NCBI RefSeq assembly: GCF_964063345.1
Contig: NZ_OZ061318.1
Location: forward strand, 2,418,001-2,482,000
Direction: 5' to 3'
Length of the DNA stretch: 64,000 nt
Source: Pseudomonas lini
Lineage (GTDB): Bacteria > Pseudomonadota > Gammaproteobacteria > Pseudomonadales > Pseudomonadaceae
Shown here in pieces: positions 37,386 to 45,483 of the stretch; the first letter of the stretch is position 1; each line of letters opens with the position of its first letter. A program made the position numbers and the translations under genes. The notes under the pieces were generated by a model. The model had not been told where the DNA came from and did not search any database. It saw only the letters and a program-made list of their open reading frames with translations.

Positions 37386-37562
37386 GGGGCTTGCCTCGTT
37401 CGACTACGCAACAGCCGAACGCAGCCTTCGGCAGCTGCTACAGCTCAGCGCAATCCCTCTACCCTGCATACCAAGCTGGGAATTCCTCAAAAAAATCAGT
37501 ATGCTGCGCCCCACATTTGCGCATCGACCCTTCTTCAGGCTCAGATCGCACCGACAAGGCAG
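37386..37562. other. Intergenic stretch with no recognised gene
   Basis: Between the REP-like repeat and a possible 26-codon frame. Contains a CGCAGCCTTCGGCAGCTGCTACAG fragment related to the REP of 17776-17872, but no coding frame or RNA gene I can name. A transcript ending at the terminator at 37664 could start here. Confidence 0.4.
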
Positions 37563-37643
37563 ATGATTTTCTCGCCGAGTCCCACAGCCGGACGCAAGAT
37601 CCGGGTGTACGTTTTGAAGGCTGGCGCGGTTTACCAAAAATAA
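37563..37643 (+). CDS. Possible small protein of 26 residues ahead of the attachment-site terminator
   Basis: ATG at 37563 preceded by AAGGCAG, ending TAA at 37643, 20 bases before an intrinsic terminator. The peptide is basic (TAGRKIRVYVLKAGAVYQK at its end). I do not recognise it; the support is only the start context and terminator spacing. It may instead be part of a small RNA or the decayed end of a gene. Confidence 0.2.
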   Translation: MIFSPSPTAGRKIRVYVLKAGAVYQK

Positions 37644-37663
37644 ACCAAGCCAGTCCCCGAGAA

Positions 37664-37685
37664 GCCGGCCACAAGCCGGCTTTTT
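37664..37685 (+). terminator. Intrinsic terminator that forms the island attachment site
   Basis: GCCGGC CACAA GCCGGC followed by TTTTT. The second half of the hairpin and the T-run belong to the 20-bp direct repeat that also ends the island at 48833-48852. Confidence 0.75.
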
Positions 37686-37688
37686 AAT
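37669..37688. repeat. Left attachment site (attL) of the genomic island
   Basis: CCACAAGCCGGCTTTTTAAT, found again exactly at 48833-48852 in the same orientation, 11.1 kb away. The integrase gene begins 150 bases inside. The complete hairpin survives on this side only. Confidence 0.8.
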
Positions 37689-37803
37689 TTATTTTTGAAA
37701 GCCACTCTCATCTCCTGAAAACCGCGAGAGCCTTGCTAGATCAAGGGTTTCAGCCTACTTTTGTTCCTGTGACTTCCGTTTTCATCCATCGTCTTCCACA
37801 GCC

Positions 37804-37831
37804 AAGTGGGGGATCAAGTGGGGGACCAGAG
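37804..37831 (+). repeat. Left copy of a 28-bp GTGGGGG repeat, candidate integrase arm site
   Basis: AAGTGGGGGATC then AAGTGGGGGACC, itself a tandem repeat, just before the integrase start. A copy with 25 of 28 bases identical is at 48747-48774, close to the other end of the island and in the same orientation. Confidence 0.65.
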
Positions 37832-37841
37832 GGCCGAAAAG

Positions 37842-39083
37842 ATGGGCAAGCTGACCGCAAAGTATGTCGAAAATGTGACCGAGCCAGGCACCTACGAAGA
37901 CGGTGAAGGGCTACGCCTTATCGTCAAAGCTACGGGGCGAAAAAACTGGGTGTTGCGGTTTCAGCTACACGGCAAACGACGAGAGATGGGATTGGGTGGC
38001 TACCCCCAGCTCGATCTAAAAAAGGCCCGCGCGGCCGCCTATGAAAACAAAGTCCAGATTTTGAAAGGCACTGATCCACTCGCAAAACGACAGGCTGAAC
38101 AAGCCGCTCAACGGGAAGCTGAACGCCGTGAACTGGCGCAGCTGATTACCTTTGAGAAATTGGCCACCGACTATCGAGATGCCCATGGTTCGAGCTGGTC
38201 GGAGAAATGGCGCAAGGGCTGGCTGAGGAAACTAGAACTCTATGCTTTCCCTACGATAGGGAAGTTGTCAGCCGACAAGGTCGAGACCAAACACCTGATC
38301 AAGGCACTGCAACCACTTTGGGTGACCAAAACGCGGACGGCTGACGAAGTACGTGGGCAAATCGAACAAATCCTGGATGCCGCCAGAGCCCGAGGTCTCA
38401 GGACTGGAGAGAATCCGGCACGCTGGCGCGGCCATCTGGAAAACCTGCTGAGCCGGCATGAGAAGAAGAAAGCTCGTAAACGCCAGCATCATCCTGCGCT
38501 GAAATGGCAGGATCTGCCGAAGCTTATGGAAGCCTTACGCAAGGATCCCTGCCACGCTTCTGTCGCGGCTCAGTTACTGATTCTAACCGGCGCTCGCTCG
38601 CATATGGTCCGATTCGCACGCTGGGATGAGTTTGACTTGGAATCGGGTCGATGGTCTCTGCCTGATGAGCGCATGAAAACCCGGCAAGCGTTCGCGATCC
38701 CCCTGGCTCCAGAGGTGGTTTCACTTCTGAAGGGCCTTCCGAAAGTCACCCCCAAAAGTCCCTACGTTTTCCCCGGCCACGGCCGAAGCGGCGTGATGCA
38801 CGCTAATGGCATTCGCAATTTGCTTCATGCATTGGGTTATGAGCACATCACTCGTCATGGTTTTCGCTCAACCTTCCGGGATTGGGCAGGTGAAAAGACT
38901 CCTTTCCCAAGAGATATCTGCGAGCTCGCGCTGGCCCATGACGAACGCGGGGAAACGGAAAGCGCATACTCTCGATCAGACTTTTTTGATAAGCGACGGG
39001 AGCTCATGCACGCATGGGCCATCTACGCCACATCCACACCTGAACACGCGGATGAGGCCCAACGCGAAACATCAGGAGAATGA
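37842..39083 (+). CDS. int: Tyrosine recombinase/integrase of the island
   Basis: 413 residues. N-terminal DUF4102-type arm-binding domain (KYVENVTEPGTYEDGEGLRLIVKATGRKNW..., with GLGGYPQLDLKKARAAA), then a SAM-like core-binding part and the catalytic domain: Arg in LTGARSHMVRFARWDEF, HGFRSTFRDW (HxxR), and the nucleophilic Tyr in ESAYSRSDFFDKR. This P4-type family usually integrates in tRNA or tmRNA ends; here the repeat is a terminator. ATG 37842 is used; upstream in-frame codons run through the GTGGGGG repeats. Confidence 0.92.
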   Translation: MGKLTAKYVENVTEPGTYEDGEGLRLIVKATGRKNWVLRFQLHGKRREMGLGGYPQLDLKKARAAAYENKVQILKGTDPLAKRQAEQAAQREAERRELAQLITFEKLATDYRDAHGSSWSEKWRKGWLRKLELYAFPTIGKLSADKVETKHLIKALQPLWVTKTRTADEVRGQIEQILDAARARGLRTGENPARWRGHLENLLSRHEKKKARKRQHHPALKWQDLPKLMEALRKDPCHASVAAQLLILTGARSHMVRFARWDEFDLESGRWSLPDERMKTRQAFAIPLAPEVVSLLKGLPKVTPKSPYVFPGHGRSGVMHANGIRNLLHALGYEHITRHGFRSTFRDWAGEKTPFPRDICELALAHDERGETESAYSRSDFFDKRRELMHAWAIYATSTPEHADEAQRETSGE

Positions 39084-39395
39084 TGAGACGGCGACCGCTG
39101 AATGCCTCGGACCTTGGAGCGGATGCATCAACGCTACAATCCCGCAAGCGCGGCGCAACCAACATCGATGTAGGACCACGAGGCCTCTGGTTACCGATTT
39201 TAAAGCCGGGTCCCTTTAAGCAGGGAGGCATAGCCTCCCTGCTTAAAGGGACCTCACTTAAAAAATCTAAACCCCATGCATCTGTCTGTGAAAAACCACT
39301 GATTTCCACCGGTGGATAATTGCATCCACAGCCGCAGAACTACCGAAAATTCGGGCCTTGACCCAAGTTATTCACCGACGTAAAAAAGATCGGGC
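39084..39395. other. Non-coding stretch after the integrase, containing a long hairpin
   Basis: No gene recognised. Holds the 21-bp-stem hairpin (39208-39254) and a region with TTATCCACCGG-like and CCACCGGTGGATAA palindromic sequence at 39306-39320. Confidence 0.5.
39208..39254. repeat. Perfect 20- to 21-bp hairpin
   Basis: GGTCCCTTTAAGCAGGGAGG (39209-39228) and its exact reverse complement (39234-39253) around CATAG, whose outer C and G can pair too, leaving a 3-base loop. No T-run follows directly on the plus strand. Stability far above an ordinary terminator; it could insulate the integrase from the defence genes or be a relic of a mobile element. Confidence 0.8.
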
Positions 39396-39499
39396 AAAGC
39401 GCTGTCGTTGACAGCAACCCAGGTAACCAGAACCTTTAAGGCTACGCCACACCGTGTGTGGTTCACCCCGAGTGCGATTCGCGCCCGGAAGCTCGCATA
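39396..39499. repeat. Left ~105-bp direct repeat flanking the Thoeris module
   Basis: From CAAAGCGCTGTCGTTGAC to AGCTCGCATAGT. Nearly repeated at 42405-42505; the core CCAGAACCTTTAAGGCTACG and following CCACACCGTG are identical in both. Contains a CCACACCGTGTGTGG hairpin. I do not recognise the element. Confidence 0.75.
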
Positions 39500-39543
39500 G
39501 TTACTTGCCAGATCGGTGGACGCTTAATAACCCCCTGGCTGCA

Positions 39544-39571
39544 TTGACACCCCCCCCTCTCCCCGTATGAT
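39544..39571 (+). promoter_or_regulatory. Sigma-70 promoter of the Thoeris operon
   Basis: TTGACA (39544-39549), 16-base C-rich spacer, TATGAT (39566-39571). Start expected near 39578, 27 bases before the thsA ATG. Near-consensus, so constitutive expression is likely. Confidence 0.72.
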
Positions 39572-39604
39572 GGCTACTGGCCAATTACAGGGAAGTATCC
39601 GGGT

Positions 39605-41050
39605 ATGACCGGTAAGTTTTCAGCCGAAATTGAAGCGTTCATCAGAACGTATGTGAAGGACATTGAGAATGGGGGGGCCGCTGTGTTTGCCGGCGCGGGC
39701 CTTTCTAAAAGCTGCGGTTTCGTCAACTGGAGCGAGCTGCTCAGTGAAATCGCCGAAGAACTGGGTCTTAAGGTTGAGCTGGAGCACGACCTGATTTCGG
39801 TTGCGCAATACCATGTCAACCAGAAAAACAGCTCGAACGGCCTGGCCCGAAAAATCCTTGAAGAATTCTCGGAGCAGGCAGAACCCTCCGAAGCTCACGA
39901 CATTATCTCCCGACTTCCGATCAGAACGTATTGGACGACCAACTACGACACTCTGATAGAAGATAGCCTCAAGCAGAACTACCGCGTCGCGGATATCAAA
40001 CGCAAAACAGACGACCTAGTTACCACTCGCCCCAAGCGTGACGCCGTCGTTTACAAAATGCACGGTGACGTGTCGTCGCCAGGTGCTGCCATTCTCTATA
40101 AGTCTCAATACGAGAAATACCACAAGAGCCACGAAGCCTTTGTAACAACCCTGAGTGGGGATCTGATTTCTAAGACATTCCTGTTCATAGGCTTCAGTTT
40201 CACGGACCCCAACCTGGATTACGTGCTCAGTAGACTGCATGTGCCGGACGATTATCGGCGAACCCACTACTGCTTCCTTCGCAAGGAGCCTGCTGAGCTG
40301 CAAGGGAAGGAAGACGAAGAGTCCGCGAAGTATCGGCGGCGCCGACAGGAGCACCATGTTCGCGACCTGCTGCGGTTTGGCATTCAGGCACTTCTGATCG
40401 ACGATTACAATGAAATACCGGTGATTTTGAAGGAGATCGAGAGCCGCTTCCTCAAGAAGACCATCTTCATTTCCGGTAGCGCCGAAGAGTACGGTGCCTG
40501 GGACAAGCAGGATGCCCTGAATTTCGTGCACTCCCTTTCTGCATCCTTGGTGAAAGGGGGTTACAGAGTCGTCAATGGATTTGGCTGGGGAATCGGGAGC
40601 GCGGTCATCAACGGTGCTCTCGATGCCATTTATTCCAAACCGGAAAAGTACTCAGAGGATCAACTCATCATGCGGCCGTTTCCGCAGGTGGCCTCGAATG
40701 GCAAAGACCTGCCCGATCTGTGGCATGAATACAGGCACCGCATGATTGGGCTTTCCGGCATAGCCCTCTTCATTTTCGGCAACAAGGTTAAGGACGGCAG
40801 CGTCGTTAACGCCGACGGCGTACATAAGGAATTCGAAATTGCTCAGGAGAAAGGCGTCGTAGCACTGCCCATTGGAACTACCGGTTACATGGCGAAGGCT
40901 CTGGCAGACGAGATGCTTGCGGATCCAGCTAACCACTTCTCCGATTATCCCTGGCTTGAAGCGGAGGTGGCGCAACTCGCGGACCCCGCAGCTAATCGGG
41001 CCAAAATCGAACGGCAGATTCTGTCCATCATTAAGAAACTTGGGGGTTAG
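39605..41050 (+). CDS. thsA: Thoeris effector ThsA: SIR2 NADase with SLOG sensor domain
   Basis: Antiphage effector that, once its SLOG domain binds the cyclic ADP-ribose isomer made by ThsB, destroys cellular NAD+. 481 residues. SIR2 domain about 1-285: GAGLS at 30-34, TTNYDT with Asn113, KMHGD with His153 (the Bacillus cereus ThsA catalytic pair is Asn112 and His152), FIGFSFTDPNLDYVL. SLOG domain about 288-475: KKTIFISGSAEEYG, glycine-rich VVNGFGWGIGSAVINGAL and KGVVALPIGTTGYMA. No membrane segment, so the SIR2-SLOG form. Two bases separate it from thsB1. Confidence 0.93.
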   Translation: MTGKFSAEIEAFIRTYVKDIENGGAAVFAGAGLSKSCGFVNWSELLSEIAEELGLKVELEHDLISVAQYHVNQKNSSNGLARKILEEFSEQAEPSEAHDIISRLPIRTYWTTNYDTLIEDSLKQNYRVADIKRKTDDLVTTRPKRDAVVYKMHGDVSSPGAAILYKSQYEKYHKSHEAFVTTLSGDLISKTFLFIGFSFTDPNLDYVLSRLHVPDDYRRTHYCFLRKEPAELQGKEDEESAKYRRRRQEHHVRDLLRFGIQALLIDDYNEIPVILKEIESRFLKKTIFISGSAEEYGAWDKQDALNFVHSLSASLVKGGYRVVNGFGWGIGSAVINGALDAIYSKPEKYSEDQLIMRPFPQVASNGKDLPDLWHEYRHRMIGLSGIALFIFGNKVKDGSVVNADGVHKEFEIAQEKGVVALPIGTTGYMAKALADEMLADPANHFSDYPWLEAEVAQLADPAANRAKIERQILSIIKKLGG

Positions 41051-41052
41051 GG

Positions 41053-41523
41053 ATGAAACGCAAGGTTTTCTATAGCTTTCACTTCGACAACGATGTGATG
41101 CGAGTGCAGCAGATCCGCCGAATGGGTGCGCTGGAAGGCGATGAGCCCGTCAGCCCTAACACGTGGGAACAGATCAAACGCACTGAGCAAGGCGTGAAAA
41201 ACTGGATCGACCAGAACCTGAACGGAAAATCTTGCTTAGTGGTGCTGATCGGCAGCCAGACCGCCAACCGTCCATGGGTCCAGTACGAAATCAAGCGAGC
41301 CTGGGAGCTGGGCAAGGCAGTGGTGGGCGTTCATATCCACCGCCTGAATTGCCCCCGCAATGGCTTCGGGACAATGGGGACCAACCCTTTTAATCAGTTC
41401 AGCTTCAAGAACAAAAGCGGCCAGATCGTTAAGCCCCTTGTGTATGAGCCCAACTATAGCGATGCCTATGGCGATATTAGGGACAACTTGGCGACCTGGA
41501 TCGAAAACGCCATCAATCAGTAA
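41053..41523 (+). CDS. thsB1: Thoeris sensor ThsB (TIR-like, DUF1863 type), first copy
   Basis: 156-residue TIR-like protein that senses infection and makes the cyclic ADP-ribose signal for ThsA. Starts RKVFYSFHFDND, the typical ThsB opening; LVVLIGSQTANRPWVQYEIKRAWELGK contains the predicted catalytic Glu79. Translationally close to thsA (2 bases) and 21 bases before thsB2. Confidence 0.92.
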   Translation: MKRKVFYSFHFDNDVMRVQQIRRMGALEGDEPVSPNTWEQIKRTEQGVKNWIDQNLNGKSCLVVLIGSQTANRPWVQYEIKRAWELGKAVVGVHIHRLNCPRNGFGTMGTNPFNQFSFKNKSGQIVKPLVYEPNYSDAYGDIRDNLATWIENAINQ

Positions 41524-41544
41524 CCCATACCAGAAGTACTTAAT

Positions 41545-42117
41545 ATGGCTTTTTTTACCAAAAGCGAGGCGCGTGCCGCTGCGGCCGGCGCTCGTGGATA
41601 TCGCACTGCAAAAGCTGTTCTGACCGCAACAATGGAAAACTACAAATCATACGAGGAGTTCGACATCTTCCTGTCACACTCCACCGACGATTCTGACCTT
41701 GTTCTGGGGGTGATGATCCTCCTGCAAAAGCAGGGAATGCGCGTCTATGTGGACTGGGTTGTCGACCGGCAACTGGACCGCAGCTCGGTGGACAAGGAGA
41801 CAGCTGCCATCCTCCGAGACCGCATGAAGCACTCAAGCTCCATGATGTATATCGCCACTGAAAACTCTTCCAACTCGAAATGGATGCCCTGGGAGTTAGG
41901 GTTCTTCGACGGCCACAAGCCTGGCCGGGTCGCCATCCTTCCGCTGTTGGACTCTGAAAACCAGAGCTTCCAGGGACAAGAATATCTGGGTCTTTATCCG
42001 GTGGTCACCAAGTACTTAAAGAACCAAGTCACGAACCACTACGTCGAAGACCGCGGCAATAAGTGGAGTCATCTCGGTAGCTTTGCCCGTGGCGTACCCA
42101 CGTGGAACAGCTATTGA
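41545..42117 (+). CDS. thsB2: Thoeris sensor ThsB (TIR domain), second and different copy
   Basis: 190 residues. An Ala-rich N-terminal helix of about 35 residues precedes a canonical TIR domain: FDIFLSHSTDDSDLVLGVMILLQKQGMRVYVDW, and WMPWELGFFDGHK with predicted catalytic Glu117. Clearly not a duplicate of thsB1 (different TIR subtype, longer). Multiple ThsB proteins per ThsA are known to widen phage recognition. Last gene of the operon. Confidence 0.9.
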   Translation: MAFFTKSEARAAAAGARGYRTAKAVLTATMENYKSYEEFDIFLSHSTDDSDLVLGVMILLQKQGMRVYVDWVVDRQLDRSSVDKETAAILRDRMKHSSSMMYIATENSSNSKWMPWELGFFDGHKPGRVAILPLLDSENQSFQGQEYLGLYPVVTKYLKNQVTNHYVEDRGNKWSHLGSFARGVPTWNSY

Positions 42118-42404
42118 TAACCCTCTCCCCCCTTGTCTCGACATGCTTGGTCCCCCACGCTGTAGCATGACACTCACGCTTCTTCGGACCATTATCAGCC
42201 TCGCTCTAGGTTTTCCGACCGAGCCCCTGCGCATGGGATGACTTCACATTCCCACGCGCAGGGGTTCACATTAAAAAGACGACAAACGGCTAAATGTCCA
42301 CCCAATATCACTAACGACCAACGCCTTCCAGCATCGCCGATTGGCGCAATGGACTGCGCGCAACTCGGTTGACCCAGCCATACGCGGGCGATAAAAAGAA
42401 GCCT

Positions 42405-42505
42405 CAAAGCGCTGTCGTTAGCGGCTCCCAGGTAGCCAGAACCTTTAAGGCTACGCCACACCGTGGTGGTTCTCCCAAAGTGCGATTAGCGTCCGGTAGC
42501 TCGCA
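42405..42505. repeat. Right ~105-bp direct repeat flanking the Thoeris module
   Basis: From CAAAGCGCTGTCGTTAGC to AGCTCGCACGGT; same orientation as 39396-39499, roughly 85 percent identical by eye, with one-base gaps. Confidence 0.75.
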
Positions 42506-43256
42506 CGGTCACAGCGATGTGATGGATGCCTACTTTTACCAGTGCGCCCACTGCGGCAACTCATCCCCTTTCATAACTGCCCTGCAGCAACCTATCCGCT
42601 TGGCCATTTCCTTGCGCCAACCTGCGCCCGTCTCTTTCTTCCGGAAAGAGACGGGCGCTCCTACCGCTGCTGCAGCCCACCTCGTACAAGGCTTTGCGGC
42701 ATTTCCCCTCGTGACAATTGGCGTGACAAACACCGAAGTCACCAGCAACAGCGATGCCGATGATGGTGCCGCAGCCCACGGAATGGACTGCACCTGACTG
42801 ACAGTCAGGCATGCCCCGGTCATCGCTTCACTACCTTCACCTAACTCAGATCTCGCGGCGCTGGTCTCGTCAGCCAGCGCAGCCTCCACCCGCCCACGTC
42901 TTCGGAAGTGTTCAGGAGGTCAGATCATGAGATGCCCAAGCTCCCGGTCGTAAGGAGTCGTCAGTCCCGCGTTAGTGGACAACCCTCACAGGTCGCAGGG
43001 GCCTTGATCCCTGATAACACTCAACATTTTTGGCGGGACGACGTGAGGAATAGGCATCAGTACGTGACCACAGCTACTGCTGGAGCCTACATGAGCATGA
43101 AACGGATCCTATCGAGCACACAGGGTCGGCTTGATCCCGTAGAGACGGGGAATTGAACAATAGCGACATAGCTACCTGATGCTACGTCGGACCTACTCAC
43201 TGATCTGAAAACGGTCTATGCTGGCAAAATGACGCACTGCATCAGGGAGTAGAGGC
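42506..43256. other. Gene-free spacer between the Thoeris module and the TIR-Nmad2 operon
   Basis: No convincing gene. An open frame at 42369-42797 runs through the direct repeat and a hairpin and has no recognisable domain. The spacer holds a 15-bp perfect hairpin (42624-42658) and an isolated AGGAGG before ATG 42927 that opens only an 8-codon frame. It may be decayed mobile DNA. Confidence 0.5.
42624..42658. repeat. Perfect 15-bp hairpin
   Basis: GCGCCCGTCTCTTTC (42624-42638) and GAAAGAGACGGGCGC (42644-42658) around a TTCCG loop, no T-run. Terminator-like for transcription coming from Thoeris, or a repeat-element relic. Confidence 0.75.
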
Positions 43257-43724
43257 ATGGCCAAACAAAAAAACGTATTCATCAGTCACGTACACAAAGA
43301 CGATCATGGATTGCAGAAACTGAAGGATCTTTTGGCTCCAAAAGGTCTAGACATCCGGGACTCATCTATTCATACCGGAAAATTCAACAATGCGACCGAT
43401 CCGCATTACATCAAAACCCAAATACTTGCCCCTGCAATAAATTGGGCAGGTGTATTTATTTGTTATGTTTCCCCACAAACAAAAGATAGTGACTGGGTAA
43501 ACTGGGAAATTGAATATGCTGCCAAACAAGGAAAAAGAGTTATTGGCGTGTGGGAACACGGAGAAAAAGAGTGCGATCTTCCCTCAGCGCTCAAAGAATA
43601 CGCCGATGCGTTAGTAGGTTGGAACGGCGATTCAATAATAGATGCCATTAACGGAAAGGATACGTGGGAAAAACCAGACGGTGGTGACTGCGAGCCAGTT
43701 GAACTTAATAGGCACCCCTGCTGA
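43257..43724 (+). CDS. TIR-like protein, first gene of the TIR-Nmad2-MazG-UDG operon
   Basis: 155 residues. TIR-like (ThsB/DUF1863-related) fold: NVFISHVHKDDHGLQKLKDLL at the start and WVNWEIEYAAKQGKRVIGVW with predicted catalytic Glu84. TIR domains of this kind cleave NAD+ or make cyclic nucleotide signals; here no SIR2-SLOG effector is adjacent, although thsA stands 2.2 kb upstream. GGGAG precedes ATG 43257. The stop overlaps the start of the Nmad2 gene by one base (TGATG), so the two are coupled. Base composition is visibly more AT-rich than the flanking chromosome. Confidence 0.82.
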   Translation: MAKQKNVFISHVHKDDHGLQKLKDLLAPKGLDIRDSSIHTGKFNNATDPHYIKTQILAPAINWAGVFICYVSPQTKDSDWVNWEIEYAAKQGKRVIGVWEHGEKECDLPSALKEYADALVGWNGDSIIDAINGKDTWEKPDGGDCEPVELNRHPC

Positions 43725-44350
43725 TGGCACGTATCCACTCATATGTTGTACGTTATGATAGCGGATTTGCGCCCAATCCCTACTATGGATTTTGTACTTT
43801 AGCTACCTGCAAGCCAACCATTCGTAAAAGTGCACACATTGGTGACTGGGTTGTTGGTAGTGGGAGTAACGACAGAAAAGTCAAAAGAGGCGGACATCTG
43901 GTTTACGCCATGAAAATCACTGAAGCGCTTTCTTTCGATGAATACGCGTCAGACCTCCGCTTTGAAAATAAAAAGCCATTCCGTAATGGGAGCAGAAAGC
44001 AGAGTTGCGGCGATAACATTTACTTTCGAGGCAACCCTGAATCGGACTGGAATCAACGAGACTCTTTTCACTCAAAAGAAGATGGTGCACTTAAACCTGA
44101 ACATGTTAAACGGGACACTGGTACAAATCGCGTACTAATTAGCAGCGATTTCGTCTATTTTGGCGGAGAAGGACCGGAGTTTCCCGAACACCTTGTGGAT
44201 CGACGAGGACGCCGTTTGTGCAAAAGTGGGATTGGATCTACTACTTTCAATGACCCACAACTTTTCGAAAGCTTGGAAACATGGGTGCGCAGCCTTGATT
44301 TAACAGGGTATCAAGGGGCGCCTTTTGAATGGATCTCACTTAGGAAGTGA
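43724..44350 (+). CDS. Nmad2 (nucleotide modification associated domain 2) protein
   Basis: 208 residues that match the Nmad2 family over their whole length: the opening SYVVRYDSGFAPNPYYGFC, LATCKPTIRKSAHIGDWVVGSGS, GGHLVYAMKITEALSFDEY, GDNIYF, and VLISSDFVYFGGEGPEFP. Nmad domains were named from their linkage to DNA-base modification genes in phages and mobile elements; the biochemical activity is not established. Second gene of a four-gene operon. Confidence 0.83.
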   Translation: MARIHSYVVRYDSGFAPNPYYGFCTLATCKPTIRKSAHIGDWVVGSGSNDRKVKRGGHLVYAMKITEALSFDEYASDLRFENKKPFRNGSRKQSCGDNIYFRGNPESDWNQRDSFHSKEDGALKPEHVKRDTGTNRVLISSDFVYFGGEGPEFPEHLVDRRGRRLCKSGIGSTTFNDPQLFESLETWVRSLDLTGYQGAPFEWISLRK

Positions 44351-44356
44351 CGCCTC

Positions 44357-45478
44357 ATGCAAAAAGAAGGTTCTCTCTTACTTTCCGAATATGCCACGGA
44401 AATTGCCCTTACTGACGTGCTCGATCTAAAAGATGTCAACCCAATACTACAAGGTCTATATGGTGAAGTCGGTGGAATCATGTCCACTGCAAAAAAACAC
44501 ATTCGAGAGCAGTCCGCCTACCCCGGCTTTAAAAAAGCAGCAGAAGAAGAATTTGGAGATACACTTTGGTATTTAGCAGCGCTTTGTAAACGCTTGGAAC
44601 TTCCACTTAGCGATATATTTTCCGACGCAGTCAAGTGTGAAAACTTTCAAACCGTGGGCGTAGCAAGTGATGTTATTGACGGTGCTTTCGCGTATGTAGC
44701 AATGCCAATTGCTTCAAGAGATTCTGCAGATGTTTCACTGGTACGCCTCGGTCGTTCTGCGGCGTCATTATTGGGAAGTGTGCCCTCGCGAGAAAATGTT
44801 GTAAATTTCGCAAAAGACTATCTTGATGCCCTTCACGCTGCCAAGCTAGTATTTTCAGAGGTTGCTAGGGCAAACCTACGCAAAGCTCGCGGAGCATTTC
44901 TAGATCCAAACCCTGCTGACTTAATCGACTTCGATTCAAATTTTTCGTTTGACGAGCAACTTCCGCGCGACTTTAAAATCCGTATTAATCAACGTGAAAG
45001 CAGCAGAAGCTATCTCCAATGGAATGGAGTTTTCATCGGAGATCCTTTGACAGACAATATATCCGACCACGATGGATACCGCTTTCATGATGTATTTCAT
45101 CTTGCATACGCAGCCATTCTCCATTGGTCGCCAGTAGTCCGCTCATTGATAAAACACAAGCGAAAAAGCAACCCTGAGTACGACGAGGAGCAAGATAGCG
45201 GACGAGCAATCGTTGTTGAAGAAGGTTTGACTGCCTGGATCTTTTCAAGAGCCAAAGAACTAAACTTTTTTGAAAACCAAGATAAAATCTCACTTGGAAT
45301 GTTGAAAATCATTGGGGAATTTGTAAGCGGTTACGAAGTAGAACGTTGCCCTTTAAAACTTTGGGAAAAGGCGATATTAGAAGGGTACAGCGTCTTCCGC
45401 CAAGTGAAAGCGGCTCAAGGAGGCTGGATCATTGGTGATCGCTCACTGCGTACCATACGATATGAACCACTAGAGTAG
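44357..45478 (+). CDS. MazG-like NTP pyrophosphohydrolase fused to a MazG-C type domain
   Basis: 373 residues. Residues about 25-95 form a MazG-type helical nucleotide pyrophosphohydrolase. The first metal-ligand pair reads E37-V-G-G40, where the family has E-x-x-E, while the second pair E65-x-x-D68 is kept; activity may be altered. Residues about 190-373 match the C-terminal domain found after MazG in conflict systems (SDHDGYRFHDVFHLAYAAILHWSPVVRSL, VVEEGLTAWIFSRAKEL, VEAR-like EVERCPLKLWEKAILEGYSVF). Six bases after Nmad2 and five before the next gene. Substrate presumably a (modified) nucleotide; inferred. Confidence 0.78.
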   Translation: MQKEGSLLLSEYATEIALTDVLDLKDVNPILQGLYGEVGGIMSTAKKHIREQSAYPGFKKAAEEEFGDTLWYLAALCKRLELPLSDIFSDAVKCENFQTVGVASDVIDGAFAYVAMPIASRDSADVSLVRLGRSAASLLGSVPSRENVVNFAKDYLDALHAAKLVFSEVARANLRKARGAFLDPNPADLIDFDSNFSFDEQLPRDFKIRINQRESSRSYLQWNGVFIGDPLTDNISDHDGYRFHDVFHLAYAAILHWSPVVRSLIKHKRKSNPEYDEEQDSGRAIVVEEGLTAWIFSRAKELNFFENQDKISLGMLKIIGEFVSGYEVERCPLKLWEKAILEGYSVFRQVKAAQGGWIIGDRSLRTIRYEPLE

Positions 45479-45483
45479 AACAT

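Noticed and set aside
42369..42797. 142-codon open frame between the two defence modules
   Set aside because: Begins in the direct repeat, crosses a perfect hairpin, and has no ribosome site or known domain.
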